From Buxus sempervirens (taxonomy: Eukaryota > Streptophyta > Magnoliopsida > Buxales > Buxaceae), in the NCBI GenBank assembly GCA_947561395.2, contig OX387182.1:31055949-31119948 (forward strand): a DNA stretch of 64,000 bases, given 5' to 3'. Below are positions 1 through 9,949 of this stretch, piece by piece. Every line of letters starts with the position of its first letter. Positions within the stretch are counted from its first letter, which is position 1. Under the pieces are notes generated by a model that did not search any database, was not told the origin of the DNA, and saw only the letters and a list, made by a program, of their open reading frames with translations. The position numbers and the translations under genes are program-made.

Positions 1-614
1 TATCCAACATATTATGTCGGATATGAACAAATTTATTTGTATCCGACATATTTCATCGAATCAAAAAGGTGAATTTTTTATATTTACAGATTGCCCCTGG
101 ATTTGACCGATTTGACACCTAAGATAATCGTAGATTGCCCCCTACGCAATTTCAGTCCAATCCCTGAGATAGTTTGCAGATTTTAGATATTTACAGATTG
201 CCACGTGTGTAGCTTCTTTGCCACGTGTGCAATTTCCGGCATTGCTACCCGAAAACTTCAACTGCTCATACCTTCTTCATCCGGACTCCGATTTGGGCAA
301 ACTCAGTTGCGTTAGAATCATATCGGAGTCCTATATTCATTGGGGCAGGGTTAAGTAGCTGATTTGGGGTTTAGAAAAAAGTCAATTTCTGCTCCCCTCA
401 AGTTTAACCAGCCTATAAATCCTTCATCCGGGCTCTGATTCCAGCAAACTCAGTTGCGTTGGAACCGTGTCGGGATTCTCTATCCATTGAGATAAAGTAA
501 GGTGGCCAATTACCACTTGATCAAAAAGTCAACTTTTTTCCCCTTTAGGGTTTGACTTTCCAGCTAGGGTTTGCATTTCTGGCACTTCCGGGGCACAAAA
601 ATGAGGTGCTTATA
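1..614 (-). mobile_element. A1 3' LTR, partial (family A, cut by window edge)
   Basis: Minus-strand LTR start. Read on the minus strand it begins TATAAGCACCTCATTTTTG, a one-base variant of the TGTAAGCACC or TGTCAGCACC starts of the other family-A LTRs. It then runs through blocks seen in every family-A copy: two 'cggagtccggatgaag' blocks, a pair of CACGTGGC-like boxes near 204-230, atatc-rich sequence, and the first TATCCGAC palindromes at 1-50. The rest of the LTR, with its TATA box and U5, lies left of the window. Because the polypurine tract follows on the right, this is the 3' LTR of a minus-strand element. Confidence 0.85.
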
Positions 615-627
615 GCTGCCCCTCTTT
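615..627 (-). promoter_or_regulatory. A1 polypurine tract
   Basis: The minus strand reads AAAGAGGGGCAGC directly before the LTR start. The identical tract precedes the B 3' LTR at 56112-56124. In LTR retrotransposons this tract primes plus-strand DNA synthesis. Confidence 0.8.
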
Positions 628-2765
628 GCCGGAGTCACCTTGCGGATGAACGGCAAAGAGAAAAAAGAATCTTATTTTTGCGCCTGGCATTTCTGTCTTC
701 ATGATCGACGAGCTTAGTCCTTTGAAGTTTTCATGAAGGGGAAATGTCCAAATGATGTAGAGTCACTTCCTGGCTTCGGAGTTTCCTTCTCTTTTGATTT
801 TCAGGTTTTTGTAAGGCAACTCTTCAGCATTTAATTTATGTTTGAAAGATATTAGATTGGACTTGAGATCGCCAACCTGTTTCGGCGTTGATGCCAGGCA
901 GTTGACAATATTCTTTTCTTCTTGTTTGTTCCATTAAAGCTTTTAGGTGATTCTAGATTCCTGATTCTTTTTGTCTTTTACTTGAGGCTTGTTTTCTTTT
1001 TTATTATGGCCGAGAGTTGGTTAGAGGGTGGGAAGACTTGAAGAAAGGAGGAGGGAAGAGTGAAGGAGGAGGTGCTGTTGGTGCAGAGGTGCTTCCAGCG
1101 CTGTCCGGTGCCTCAAGGAAGCTCACACACCTGCCCTATTCTATGTACAAAAGTGTGAAATCTAAAATTATAAAAGGGCCATCTTGCCCGATGAGGTCTT
1201 CATTTCTACTCATTCCTCTTCATGCCTCGCCAGTACGCATCTTGGTTGGCTCTCTTTTCCTGGGTGAGGTGGAGGCCTCTTAGTTTGGAGTGACTACCAC
1301 TGGGGATTAGTTGGGAATCCCTTCCTTATCGCCTTTTCTCTTGGGTCAGGCCTTGTTTTTGACAAGCGTGGAAGTTCCATTGGCAAGGGTGCTCCGCTGG
1401 GGATAAATGGGGTTCCTCACGCTGTCGTTTTTCTTTGTAAGGCCTTTTTCCTTCTGCTTGCGTGTGAGTTCCTCATGTTTATCCGAGCTCTTGTTGGGTG
1501 CGAGAAACTCCACCAGGGATTGGTGTAAGCTTGCTTTGTCTTCTTTCTACTCTCTTTCGCAAAGCCGAACTCTTTAGATTGTGCGAGGCTTGGAAAGATT
1601 ACATCGTCAGGTATCACTCTGTTATTGTTGAAAGGACTCCACTGGGGATTTGAAGATCTCGTCCTCCGTTTGTTGAAGGAACTCCACTGGGGATTTGGGA
1701 GAGGATGTCCGTCATCTCAATTTTGTTGTACCTATGAAGGCGGAAAAGGAATAGCATGTTAGTTGTGGACTAGCTGGGGAATGCATGCAAACATTTTTCT
1801 ACTCTCTTCTTGCTCTGAGCTTTTTGCCCATTGCAGTGAGGAGATGCCTCTGCCAGGGTTAAGAGATCATCAACTTAGGTTAGCAACACAATGTGGAGCT
1901 CAAAATAGTTAAGCAGAATAATTACAGAGAAAACAGGTGTGACAGTGTGTGCCTGTGTTTGCAATATCAAAAGAAATTTCCAAGGTCAGACGGGACTTGG
2001 AGTGCTTGGTATTTTTAGTAGAATTGTCATCACAGGCCATTGTGAAATTTTCGGCTTGAGCACAACCTGCCAGTCTGGACCCCTCAGATCTGTTCATTTT
2101 TCCCAGCTTACTATCTGCCACTGTTACTACTCTTTATGTACCTTATTCTGCTCAATCCAAATGGGACCAGTTCTCTCTCTCTTTTTTTTTTGTTGACTGA
2201 CCACACAAGACCATTTTTTCGGGTTTTCGCTGTGTCCAGTCTTTCTGGGAACTATGAATTCCGTCATCGCTAATGAACGCAGACTCAATTGTTTGCCCTG
2301 ACCATTCCTTTTGGGATCCGAGAGATCTTAGAGATAGGACGAAACGTAGGCTGGGTCTTGGTTATGAAAGAACGGATAAATGGCTCAAAAAGCTTAGTTG
2401 CTTGGGTTTGCAAAGTGTGTTACTTTTATTGTTGGTGGGACTTACATCCTAGCTTATTTGCATCTCTGTATTTTTTGGTGGGGCAAACATTTCCCCATTT
2501 TCTTTGTTTCTTTTCTCTTTTCTTTGTTTCTTTTTTCCATTGCCTTTTTCTTCTCTTTTTGAGGTTTTTTTGGGCAAGAATGTCCTGTTTCTTTTCTTTG
2601 CTTTGCCAAGAATGCCCTGTTTGATATGTAGAACACTTGCAATGGGTTGAAGGAATCTCAAGGCTCAAAATTGTCTAACTAGGGGAGAATTTAAGGTGCT
2701 TGGACGGATTTATAATCTAAAGGAGAGTCCAAGATGGCCTCTCTTCATTTCCTAATCAGAATGTC
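628..2765 (-). other. A1 3' noncoding region between integrase and LTR
   Basis: No credible coding frame. Read on the minus strand it matches the 3' noncoding regions of A3 (13778-16451) and B (53337-56124) in order: 'gaggccatc' near 2737, 'tttcgtcc' with 'gagcc' near 2330-2390, 'accggacagcgctg' near 1100, and a block around 830-980 shared with 16105-16180 and 55800-55880. Several degenerate copies of ACTCCACTGGGGA occur on the plus strand (clearest at 1635-1648 and 1681-1693). They are complements of the family primer-binding site (see findings). Short T-rich tracts near 2185 and 2500-2570 produce spurious reading frames. Confidence 0.7.
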
Positions 2766-3404
2766 TTAGGCGTAGTACAGTTTGACTGCGTCTGCATTTA
2801 TCGACTCAGAAAAAATTGCCCCGTCCATCTCTTGTAGGATAAGTGCTCCTCTGGACAGAACTTTGTAGACTACGAATGGCCATTCGTAGTTTGGCTTGAA
2901 TTTGCCTCTGTTGTCCTCTTGATGGGGAAAGATTCTGTTCAACACAAGATCCCCCACCTTGAAATGTCGTGGCTTCACTTTCTTGTTGTAGGCTCGTGCC
3001 ACCCTCTGCTGGTAGAGTTGGCCGTGACACAGAGCCTTGATCCTTTTCTCATCAAGCAACTGTAACTGGTCGAATCTAGATTCTTCCCACTCGATGTCAC
3101 TGATTTCAGCTTCCTTTAGAATTCTGAGTGACGGAATCTGTACTTCCACAGGGAGGACTGCTTCCATTCCATATACCAAGGAGAAAGGGGTTGCCTCGGT
3201 CGATGTTCTGATCGACGTCCGATAGGCGTGCAATGCATATGCCAGTTTCTCATGCCAGTCTCTATAGGTGAGTACCATTTTCTCGAGTATCCTCTTCAGA
3301 TTCTTGTTGGCAGCCTCTACTGCTCCATTCATCTTGGGCCGGTATGCTATAGAGTTCGAATGTCTAATCTTCAGATCTTCGCACATCTTTTCCATGTACT
3401 TATT
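2766..3404 (-). pseudogene. pol: A1 pol remnant: integrase C-terminal half
   Basis: About 212 codons open to the window's minus strand, ending in a stop at 2766-2768. Near the start is the integrase motif SIAYRPKMNGAVEAANKN, whose Glu (about residue 27 counted from the Met at 3395) should be the third acid of the DDE triad. The two catalytic Asp residues would lie upstream and are missing. Near the C-terminus, a basic segment ending in HFKVGDLVLNRIF and a GKFKPNYEWPF segment correspond to the GPY/F-like module of Ty3/gypsy integrases. The frame reads naturally (N-K-Y before the Met) up to 3402-3404, where it meets the end of LTR A2. So all of gag, protease, reverse transcriptase and RNase H is absent. 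This is the only integrase in the window. It ends right before the 3' noncoding region, as expected for pol. It is a truncated relic of an autonomous Ogre/Tat-like relative of A3 and B. Confidence 0.85.
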
Positions 3405-4786
3405 GTGCGCATGGGAAATCGCACAGTGGGGCGCACGGATTCATGCGTGCCTCCGGATGGGTAAAATGGGAAGTTGGAGCGGCCACTGCCTGATGGGGTG
3501 CAGGCAGACACCTGGATGCCTATTTTGTCTATTAAGGCTTGGTCTGCGGCTTGAGATTCTAAGCAAGTTCTCGATTGAGATTTGGGGAAGTCCGTAGACA
3601 CCCCAGTCCACCCCGTCAGATGACGGGTCCCATAGGTTTTCCTGGTTTTGGGTCAACTCGCTTTGGTTCTCACCCGATTCCTAATCCAGCATACTATTTG
3701 GTTAAGTCCGGCGGGACCACCTGAGTGGTGTGGGTCCCTTTAATTGTTTTTATCTTGCTTATTTAAGTGATCCGAGTCTGATCGGGTGGGCCCCGTTGGA
3801 AGGCCCACGGTCTCCTTGGTGGGCTTGGTCAAGCCCGTACACCCCCTGGTGGGCCTTTGTCTAATCCTGGGATGCCCTTTGGGCTTTTGGTTTAAGTGCA
3901 TAGATTTTATTTAATGGTTCAGATTAGCAGATTTAGAGATTTCGATGGAAAAGGTGGGCCTGCATTGATTTGCGGGCCTCTAGGTGGGCCCCCATAATGT
4001 TTGCTTGGTGTTTTAGATTTATCTTTGTTAAGTTTGCAAAAATGGGCTGGTCACTAGGCTTGGGGCCCGTGGTCCCAAATTTGGGTTTTGAAAGCCCAAG
4101 TTCTTGTGAAGTTAGGGTTTGGAACCCTTACTTTCTGGGTTAGTGGTTTTTGGCGAGTCCGATAGGCCCTTGCCCTTTGGTCTCGGGCAAACCATGCTAC
4201 TTTAACCATCATGCCACATCAGGTTCGGATGGGCCGCATTGGGTTTGGCCGCCCGGCTTGGTTGGTTAATTAGCTTATCTTGTTTACTTACATGCAAAAG
4301 AAGTTTATTGGCCTGGTGGGCCCCATGGGAAGGCCCACGATGTATCTATTTGGACTGGCGGTCCATGTCCCATGTTGGGTTTCTAGATGACCCGAAAACC
4401 CTGCTGGTTCAACCAGTTTGATCAAACAAAGTACGAAAATTGCACAAGTCCATGAAATATGGAAGCTTGAATTTCAGCAGTGTAGCCGGCCTTAGTTGTC
4501 AGCTACAAACAAAGCTGCTTGTATCCGACCATGATGGTTGGATACAAAGAAAACCATGTTGATCCGACCTGAGTTACCGGATCAACTCAACAAATGGTCT
4601 TTTCAGATTTTTGCCAATGGGCTCGGGTTTCTGGGTCTTCTAGGATGTTCCAGCAATGGTATGGGCCCCTGTGTGGGCCCACAGTTGTTCAAGGAAGTGG
4701 AAGACCGCATAAATGGTCTCTTATGGGGTTTTTACCACAAAGGAAGTGGGGGGGGGGGGGGGAGAAAGCATGGGGCTGCCTCCTCC
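3404..4786 (-). mobile_element. A2 LTR, segment 1 of 3 (LTR 3' part, U5 end)
   Basis: Minus-strand LTR that starts here with its terminal bases (TGTGCGCATGGG is the complement of the family LTR end CCCATGCGCACA). It carries the U5 hairpin at 3486-3507, the gcccac-rich block, pairs of palindromes near 4480-4580, and a G tract at 4749-4762. It is interrupted by A3 between 4786 and 20129, and the sequence joins smoothly across A3 after removing one CCTCC. The full LTR (three segments) is about 3.75 kb. No CTTAT duplication matching the left flank is found at its right end, so this is not a simple solo LTR. Confidence 0.85.
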
Positions 4787-5178
4787 AGTCAACACCTCAT
4801 TTTTGCACCCCCGGAAGAGCCCGAATTACACAACCCTAGCTGAAAAGTCAAACCCTAAGGGGACAAAAAGTTGACTTTTTGATCAAGTGATAATTGGCCA
4901 CCTTGCTTTATCTCAATGGATAGAGGATCCTGACACGGTTCCAACGCAACTGAGTTTGCTGTAATCGGAGTCCGGATGAAGGATCTGCAGGGCGGTCAAA
5001 CTTGAAGGGGAGCAAAAATTGACTTTCTGGTAAACCTCGAATCAGCTGCTTAATCCTATCCCAATGGATATAGGACTCCGATATGGTTCTAACGCAACTG
5101 AGTTTGCTCAAATCGGAGTCCGGATGAAGAAGATGTAAGCGGTTGAAGTTCTAGGGCAGCAATGCCGGGAAAACTGCA

Positions 5179-5205
5179 CACGTGGCAAAAGGCTGCACAC
5201 GTGGC
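5179..5205 (+). promoter_or_regulatory. Paired CACGTGGC boxes (ABRE/G-box type)
   Basis: CACGTGGC at 5179-5186 and again at 5198-5205. The same pair, intact or slightly decayed, is found in A3's 3' LTR (about 16842-16868), A1 (about 204-230, minus), A6 (about 28700-28740) and A8 (about 52050-52080, minus). CACGTGGC is the known core bound by plant bZIP factors of the ABA-response and G-box type. Whether it works here is unknown. Confidence 0.55.
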
Positions 5206-5497
5206 AAGCAGCAGAGGAAAATATCTTGGGGACTAAATCCGTGAATATCAAAATTAATGAAAATATCTCAATGGTGAATCCACAGATATCCAAAAGAATC
5301 AGGAGAGAATCCATAAATATCAAAAGTTGAGAAAATATCCCAGGGACTAATCTAAAAATATCTCAGGGACTAAATCTCAAAATATCCAAAAGTATCAGGA
5401 ATATCTAAAATTGCGCAGGGGGCAATCCGTAGATATCCAAAAGTGTCAAATCGATTAAACCGGTTAGGTCAAGGGGTAAATCCGTAAATATCCTGTT

Positions 5498-5735
5498 TGT
5501 ATCCGACCATGTATGTCGGGTACACACACTTTTCTTCATATCCGAACTTGAACGCCGGATACAAGAGATTTGCCCGTGAGATTCGCATGGATTTGCATAT
5601 AGATTCACGTAGAAAATTTAATTTTTGAAATAATTGTGTTTGTATCCAACATTTTATGTCGGATACAAAGGGTATATAGTGTATCCAACATTTTATGTCG
5701 GATACACACAAGGTTATGTGTAATGTCGGATACAA
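5498..5735 (+). repeat. TATCCGAC palindrome array upstream of the TATA box
   Basis: Four inverted repeats plus a half copy. Each has a stem close to TGTATCCGAC/GTCGGATACA and a short AT-rich or variable centre: 5498-5524, about 5538-5565, 5641-5668, 5680-5707, and a half at about 5718-5733. Similar units occur in A6 (about 28890-29140), A2 (24760-24975, minus), A8 (51645-51895, minus) and A1 (1-50). Confidence 0.8.
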
Positions 5736-5744
5736 AAAAATGAC

Positions 5745-5752
5745 TATAAAAA
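5745..5752 (+). promoter_or_regulatory. TATA box of A3 5' LTR
   Basis: TATAAAAA, followed by ggcaacagcagcc. The same box and flank are seen in A6 (29150-29157) and, on the minus strand, in A8 (51624-51631) and A2 (24745-24752, TATAAAAG). Transcription would start about 25-35 bp downstream. Confidence 0.75.
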
Positions 5753-8028
5753 GGCAACAGCAGCCCCATTTCGGGGGTTGGCTTTTCCTGGCTTGTTTCC
5801 ACCTCTTCTCCCCCTTTGCCCCTGGTTCAAAACCCTTCCCTTTTGCCCCTCCTTGCTCACCCAAACCTTAAAGACCATTCTTTTGCTTCCATTCTTCTCC
5901 CCTCCTTCATCTTCTCCACTTCAAATCTCGAGGGAAGAAGGTGAATTTGCTGTCAGTGGGAGGAGGTGCTGCTCCAGCAGCTATTCTTGCTCCAAGGAGG
6001 ATCCAACACACTCCACAAAGGGTTGTAATACCTCAGGTATCGTTTCCTATCATGCTCCCTTTCATATATATAAAAATAGAAGAATTCTAAAGATGCTTAA
6101 GGAGCTGTTTTTTTTCTTTTTGCTTAGTAAAAGTCTGCTGTAGTACCTAGCTTGCATGTGTTTTTCCTTCATTTTGTACCACGGAAGACTCCCAAGGTAA
6201 GGGAGACCCTACACATGATCCAATGGGTGAAGGAGAGGTCTTTCCATAGGTCCTCTCTCGAGTTTCCAGCTGCTGGTCGAGCATGTATGATTTGGAGGGA
6301 GCATGTTCCCTTCTAGTAGCTTATCTCTTGTACCCCATGTAAACCCCCCAGTATCCCTTCTTGTATTTCTTCTTCCTACACCTCATCTTCTTTTTCTTCA
6401 ATATGCTTCATGATGTGCATGCCCTTTGCTGGCTTGTCCTAAAATAGGCATAAAGTGTATGCTATGAAGTGCATAAAAAGGGAATCATATGTATACGTTG
6501 CCATGTGTAGGGATCATGGAGCATGCATCTTGGTATGTGAGCATGATTTCACCCCTTTTCTTTTCTTCTTTGGTGGTTGCTGTTATTAACACCCACAGGA
6601 GGAGTTCTGTCTTTTACTACTTCTATTTCTGTGAGTTAGTAAGCGTGAAGAGTGTTTTGGGAGCTGCTGGGGGCAGCAGCCGTAGCCCCCCATTGTCTCC
6701 TTTTTGTGGTGTGATTGGTATGTCATGACTTAGTATGTGTATCATGAAACTAGGGAACCCATTGCCGTGCTCCCCCACCTCACTTTGCCACCATTTCCAG
6801 CCTTGGTAGTAGTGTTTGAACCCCCTTCTTAGCTGCTGCCATGGGTACCTGCAGCATGCATTTTTTTATGTCTCAATGTATGTTGTGTTGTTTGGACGCA
6901 TGCATAGTTTCTCCATTATAGGATCAAGCTAAGTTGTTATTTTGTTCTTTACCACTTGATCTCCAATCATGCAAGCACACACGGCCTATGGGAAGCCTGC
7001 ATTTCTACCATACTTTAGGAAGTGTCTCTTAGACTTATTATGTAGGTTAGTATTCGACTTCTTGTTCGCTGTTTTGTGTGGATTGCCGGACCAGAACGGG
7101 GACAACATGGTCCCTGTTTAGCCATTACATGAGGTGTAGGTGGGGGAGAAAGCATCTTCCCACACCTTTCCCCCCTTGCTTGAACCCTTAAAGCCCCAAA
7201 AGAAGGCGAAACGGGGCCTTCCAATGGGGCCCACCAAGCCTGATAAACCCTGGTGCATGCAATTAAGCAACCTAAGCAATCAACTGAACCGGATGGGCCA
7301 AACCCACTGCAGCCCACCCGAACCTGATTTGTGGAATGACGTGATAAGTAGCATGGTTTGGCTGAGACCAAGGGCAAGGCCTGTCGGGCCCACTAAGCCC
7401 ATTGAACCCAACCAAAGTTAGGGTTTCCAACCCTAACTCAGGAAGCCTTTGGCTTTCACGCCCGAGCCCAGGTAAAGGGCCCCAAGCCCAAAGCCTGACC
7501 CATTTTGGCACAGCTAATCAAGATAATCCCAAAATCACTTGGCAAACCAATGGTGTGGCCCACCCAGGGGCCCTCGAACAAATGCCCGGCCACTTTGCAT
7601 GAAAATCATTTAAAATCCAACTTGAACTTTAAAGTAAAAATCAATCCATTGAACCAAAGCCCAAAGGGCCTCTCAGGCTAAACTAAGGCCCACCAGGGGG
7701 CATGTGGGCTTAACCAAGCCCATCAAGGAGTTCGTAGGCCTTCCAACAAGGCCCACCCCATCAGACCCAGATCACTTTAACTAAAGAAGATAAAATCAAG
7801 TAAAGGGACCCACACCACTTTGGTGGTCCCTCAAGACCCAATCAAATGTGCATGTTGGAATAGGAATCGGGTGAGTAGTTCAGAATTGACTCAGAACCAA
7901 GATGGGACCCGTCATTCGACGGGGTGGACTGGGGTGTCTATGGACTTCCTCATACCACAACCGAGAAGTTGCTTAGGATCTCTAGCCACAGACCAAGCCT
8001 TAATAGACAAACTTAGGCACCCAGGTGT

Positions 8029-8060
8029 CTGCCTGCACCCCATCAGGCAGTGGCGACTCC
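8029..8060 (+). repeat. U5 hairpin plus primer-site-like copy (A3 5' LTR)
   Basis: CTGCCTG (8029-8035), loop CACCCCAT, CAGGCAG (8044-8050), followed at once by TGGCGACTCC (8051-8060), the first ten bases of the family primer-binding site. The 3' LTR has the same at 20021-20052, showing that this lies inside the LTR. Other copies carry compensating stem changes (see findings). Confidence 0.8.
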
Positions 8061-8139
8061 AACTTTCCATTTTACCCATCCGAAGGCAAGCACGAGGATC
8101 CGTGTGCCCTACCGTGTGCGATTTCCCATGCGCACAGCC

Positions 8140-8157
8140 TTGCAACTCCACTGGGGA
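8140..8157 (+). promoter_or_regulatory. A3 primer-binding site (slightly decayed)
   Basis: TTGCAACTCCACTGGGGA begins three bases after the LTR end. The intact form in B (35020-35037) is TGGCGACTCCACTGGGGA, starting with the TGG that pairs with a tRNA CCA end. From memory, Ogre elements use a similar tRNA-Arg type site. Here the first bases are mutated. Confidence 0.75.
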
Positions 8158-9949
8158 TTCTCAACCAAATAGAACCCCTGGTTAGAATGAGTCAACCTAA
8201 GAGGGATTAGTTGGTTTTTAGGATTTTTTACTACCTTGCTTAGTAAGGCATGGGATATACGCAACTGCGTATTCTGGGGAGTCCTGTCAAAAGGACGAGA
8301 TAAATGCCTAAGGAAAGTGGAATTTAAGCGATCCTTTGTGACCCTCCACTTACCTGGGGACTATCCCAGAACCTCATATTGCGTGCCAATTCTGCACCTT
8401 ACTATACGAGACGGTAAAAATTCCTTTATTAACAAAATCCAAACAACTCACCCGATTAGGCATAGCACTCAGCCCAACTGAACACACGGGTACACCACCA
8501 CACCGTAGATGGATATAATTTCTCGTTGCTTATGATAAACTACATGGGGTGACACGCACGAGGGAGGCTGCATGGATGATCCAACCCTAAATGAATGAGT
8601 GCAGATATTGCATCTTCTTTACCAAGACTTAGACCTCTCTAGCAGCCACCCTTCTAATTCCTATGAACTGACTTTTGGGATGGTATTAGCACTTACGCTC
8701 CCGTGGCTTGCCGGGTAAAGCAGGGTAAACCCATCCTCCCAGTTTTCTAGAGTCCATTAGCACCACAGGTTTCTTGCCGTGGTACGCGAGGATCCAATAC
8801 TGGTCCAGACCCTTGTAGGCTTATGTCTCAGGTTGGGTATCCTTCCCCACCTAACGTTTCTGAATAAACCACGCTTTGTGATTGTGAAGGAGATGTGAAT
8901 GATGAATACAAGATGGGTAAAATCAACTTAAAACCCAAGAGTCCATCAGGGGCAACAAGCCTTGTTTTTTGCATCAAATTGAGTAAACCCTAGATTTGGG
9001 GCTACCTTAGCCCTAATTTAGGAAGCTAACCTTACTTTGATCAGGGGAACCACCCCAGATCCATGCATGGAGTCCTGCGAGCTGTGGGCCTTGACCCATT
9101 TGAGTCCGCTGGAAGCACCCTGAGTCCGGGTCGGCCTTTTGAGCAGATGAAAGCTGGCCAGATTAGACAATCAAACGAAAGCATGCCAGATCAGAGCAGG
9201 GGAACAAAACCCTAGATTTAAGAATTTCGCCAGCCCACCTTGAAACGAATTTGTATCCTTCCTTTTGGCTCCCAACAGCCTTAAGGGTGAATCCTTTACA
9301 GATTTCTGTGAATATCATGTAATTTTTGCCCTCTCTGGCAAGTTGTAAATTCTTTTGGTCTGGCACCTAAAATCAAAGGCAGATGAACGAAAACAGACCG
9401 GGACTCAAATGTGCTTCCATACACAAGTATGTCTAGGGGTCGTGCCTCGCTAGGCACCAACCTTTTTTAGGGTTGTGCACGCACCTTTTTGATGTATTTT
9501 CATATTCATACTGGATTTCTGAATGGTAATATCATTTGGCCTTGGCTTTAATTTTGTGCAAGCATCTTCATGTCTTGAGTGCACACACTTCAAGATCCTT
9601 AGCGCAAACATTTTTTATCAAATCACTTTCAAAGGAAATAATGCAAAATTTTCCAAAATCAAAGCTACACCGGGACTAGCCCAAACTTCCTGTGCCTTAA
9701 CCAACTTTGGCCTCATCAAGAAAAGGCAATTCTTAGCAAAAAAAAAAAAAAAGAACTGTGGCCCAGCCCAAAATAATAAGTCGGAAAATCATGGATAAAT
9801 CTGTTCCTTGCTAATGACCATCAGTTAAATTGAAAAGACCAAGAGAAGAAGAAGAAAAAATCCAAAGAGAGACCAAATGTGTCAAAATGTCAAATCTCAG
9901 TCGAGGCCATTTTGTGATTTTGCAACCCTAGCAAATCATTTCGTGTTTC
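8158..9949 (+). other. A3 5' leader, conserved part (noncoding)
   Basis: No credible coding frame. The section 8220-9480 matches B's leader (35190-35569 and 37749-38500) block by block: 'attctggggagt', 'gacgagata', 'tacctgggga', 'gtggggtgacacgc', 'gtggcttgccggg', 'tcttgccgt', 'cccttgtaggc', 'caggggaaccacccca', 'ggcaagttgtaa', 'acacaagtatgtctagg'. A stem AAGTGG (8315-8320)/CCACTT (8346-8351) is matched in B by AATTGG/CCAATT. Conservation of a noncoding leader suggests RNA roles such as packaging or translation control, which is inference. Confidence 0.65.

Larger units (their letters stand above)
4787..8136 (+). mobile_element. A3 5' LTR (3350 bp)
   Basis: Begins AGTCAACACC (first base changed from T) and ends ATGCGCACA. 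Blocks in order: atatc-rich U3, paired CACGTGGC boxes, TATCCGAC palindrome array, TATA box, pyrimidine-rich start region, splice-donor-like AG|GTAAG at 6195-6201, GGGAC...GTCCC palindrome near 7099, GCCCA-dense block (7205-7770), U5 hairpin (8029-8050). Compared with the 3' LTR it lacks about 360 bp after about 7217, including the second palindrome group. It also lacks a small stretch near 5360. Confidence 0.9.

Noticed and set aside
4538..4843. Open frames at the A2/A3 boundary
   Set aside because: They cross the insertion junction and a G tract.
5778..6143. Open frame of 121 codons right after the A3 TATA box, also present in the 3' LTR (17335-17751)
   Set aside because: It is duplicated only because the LTRs are copies. 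In A6 and A8 the best open frame over the same DNA is a different one, and there is no domain. The signal looks like nucleotide conservation of a transcript start region.
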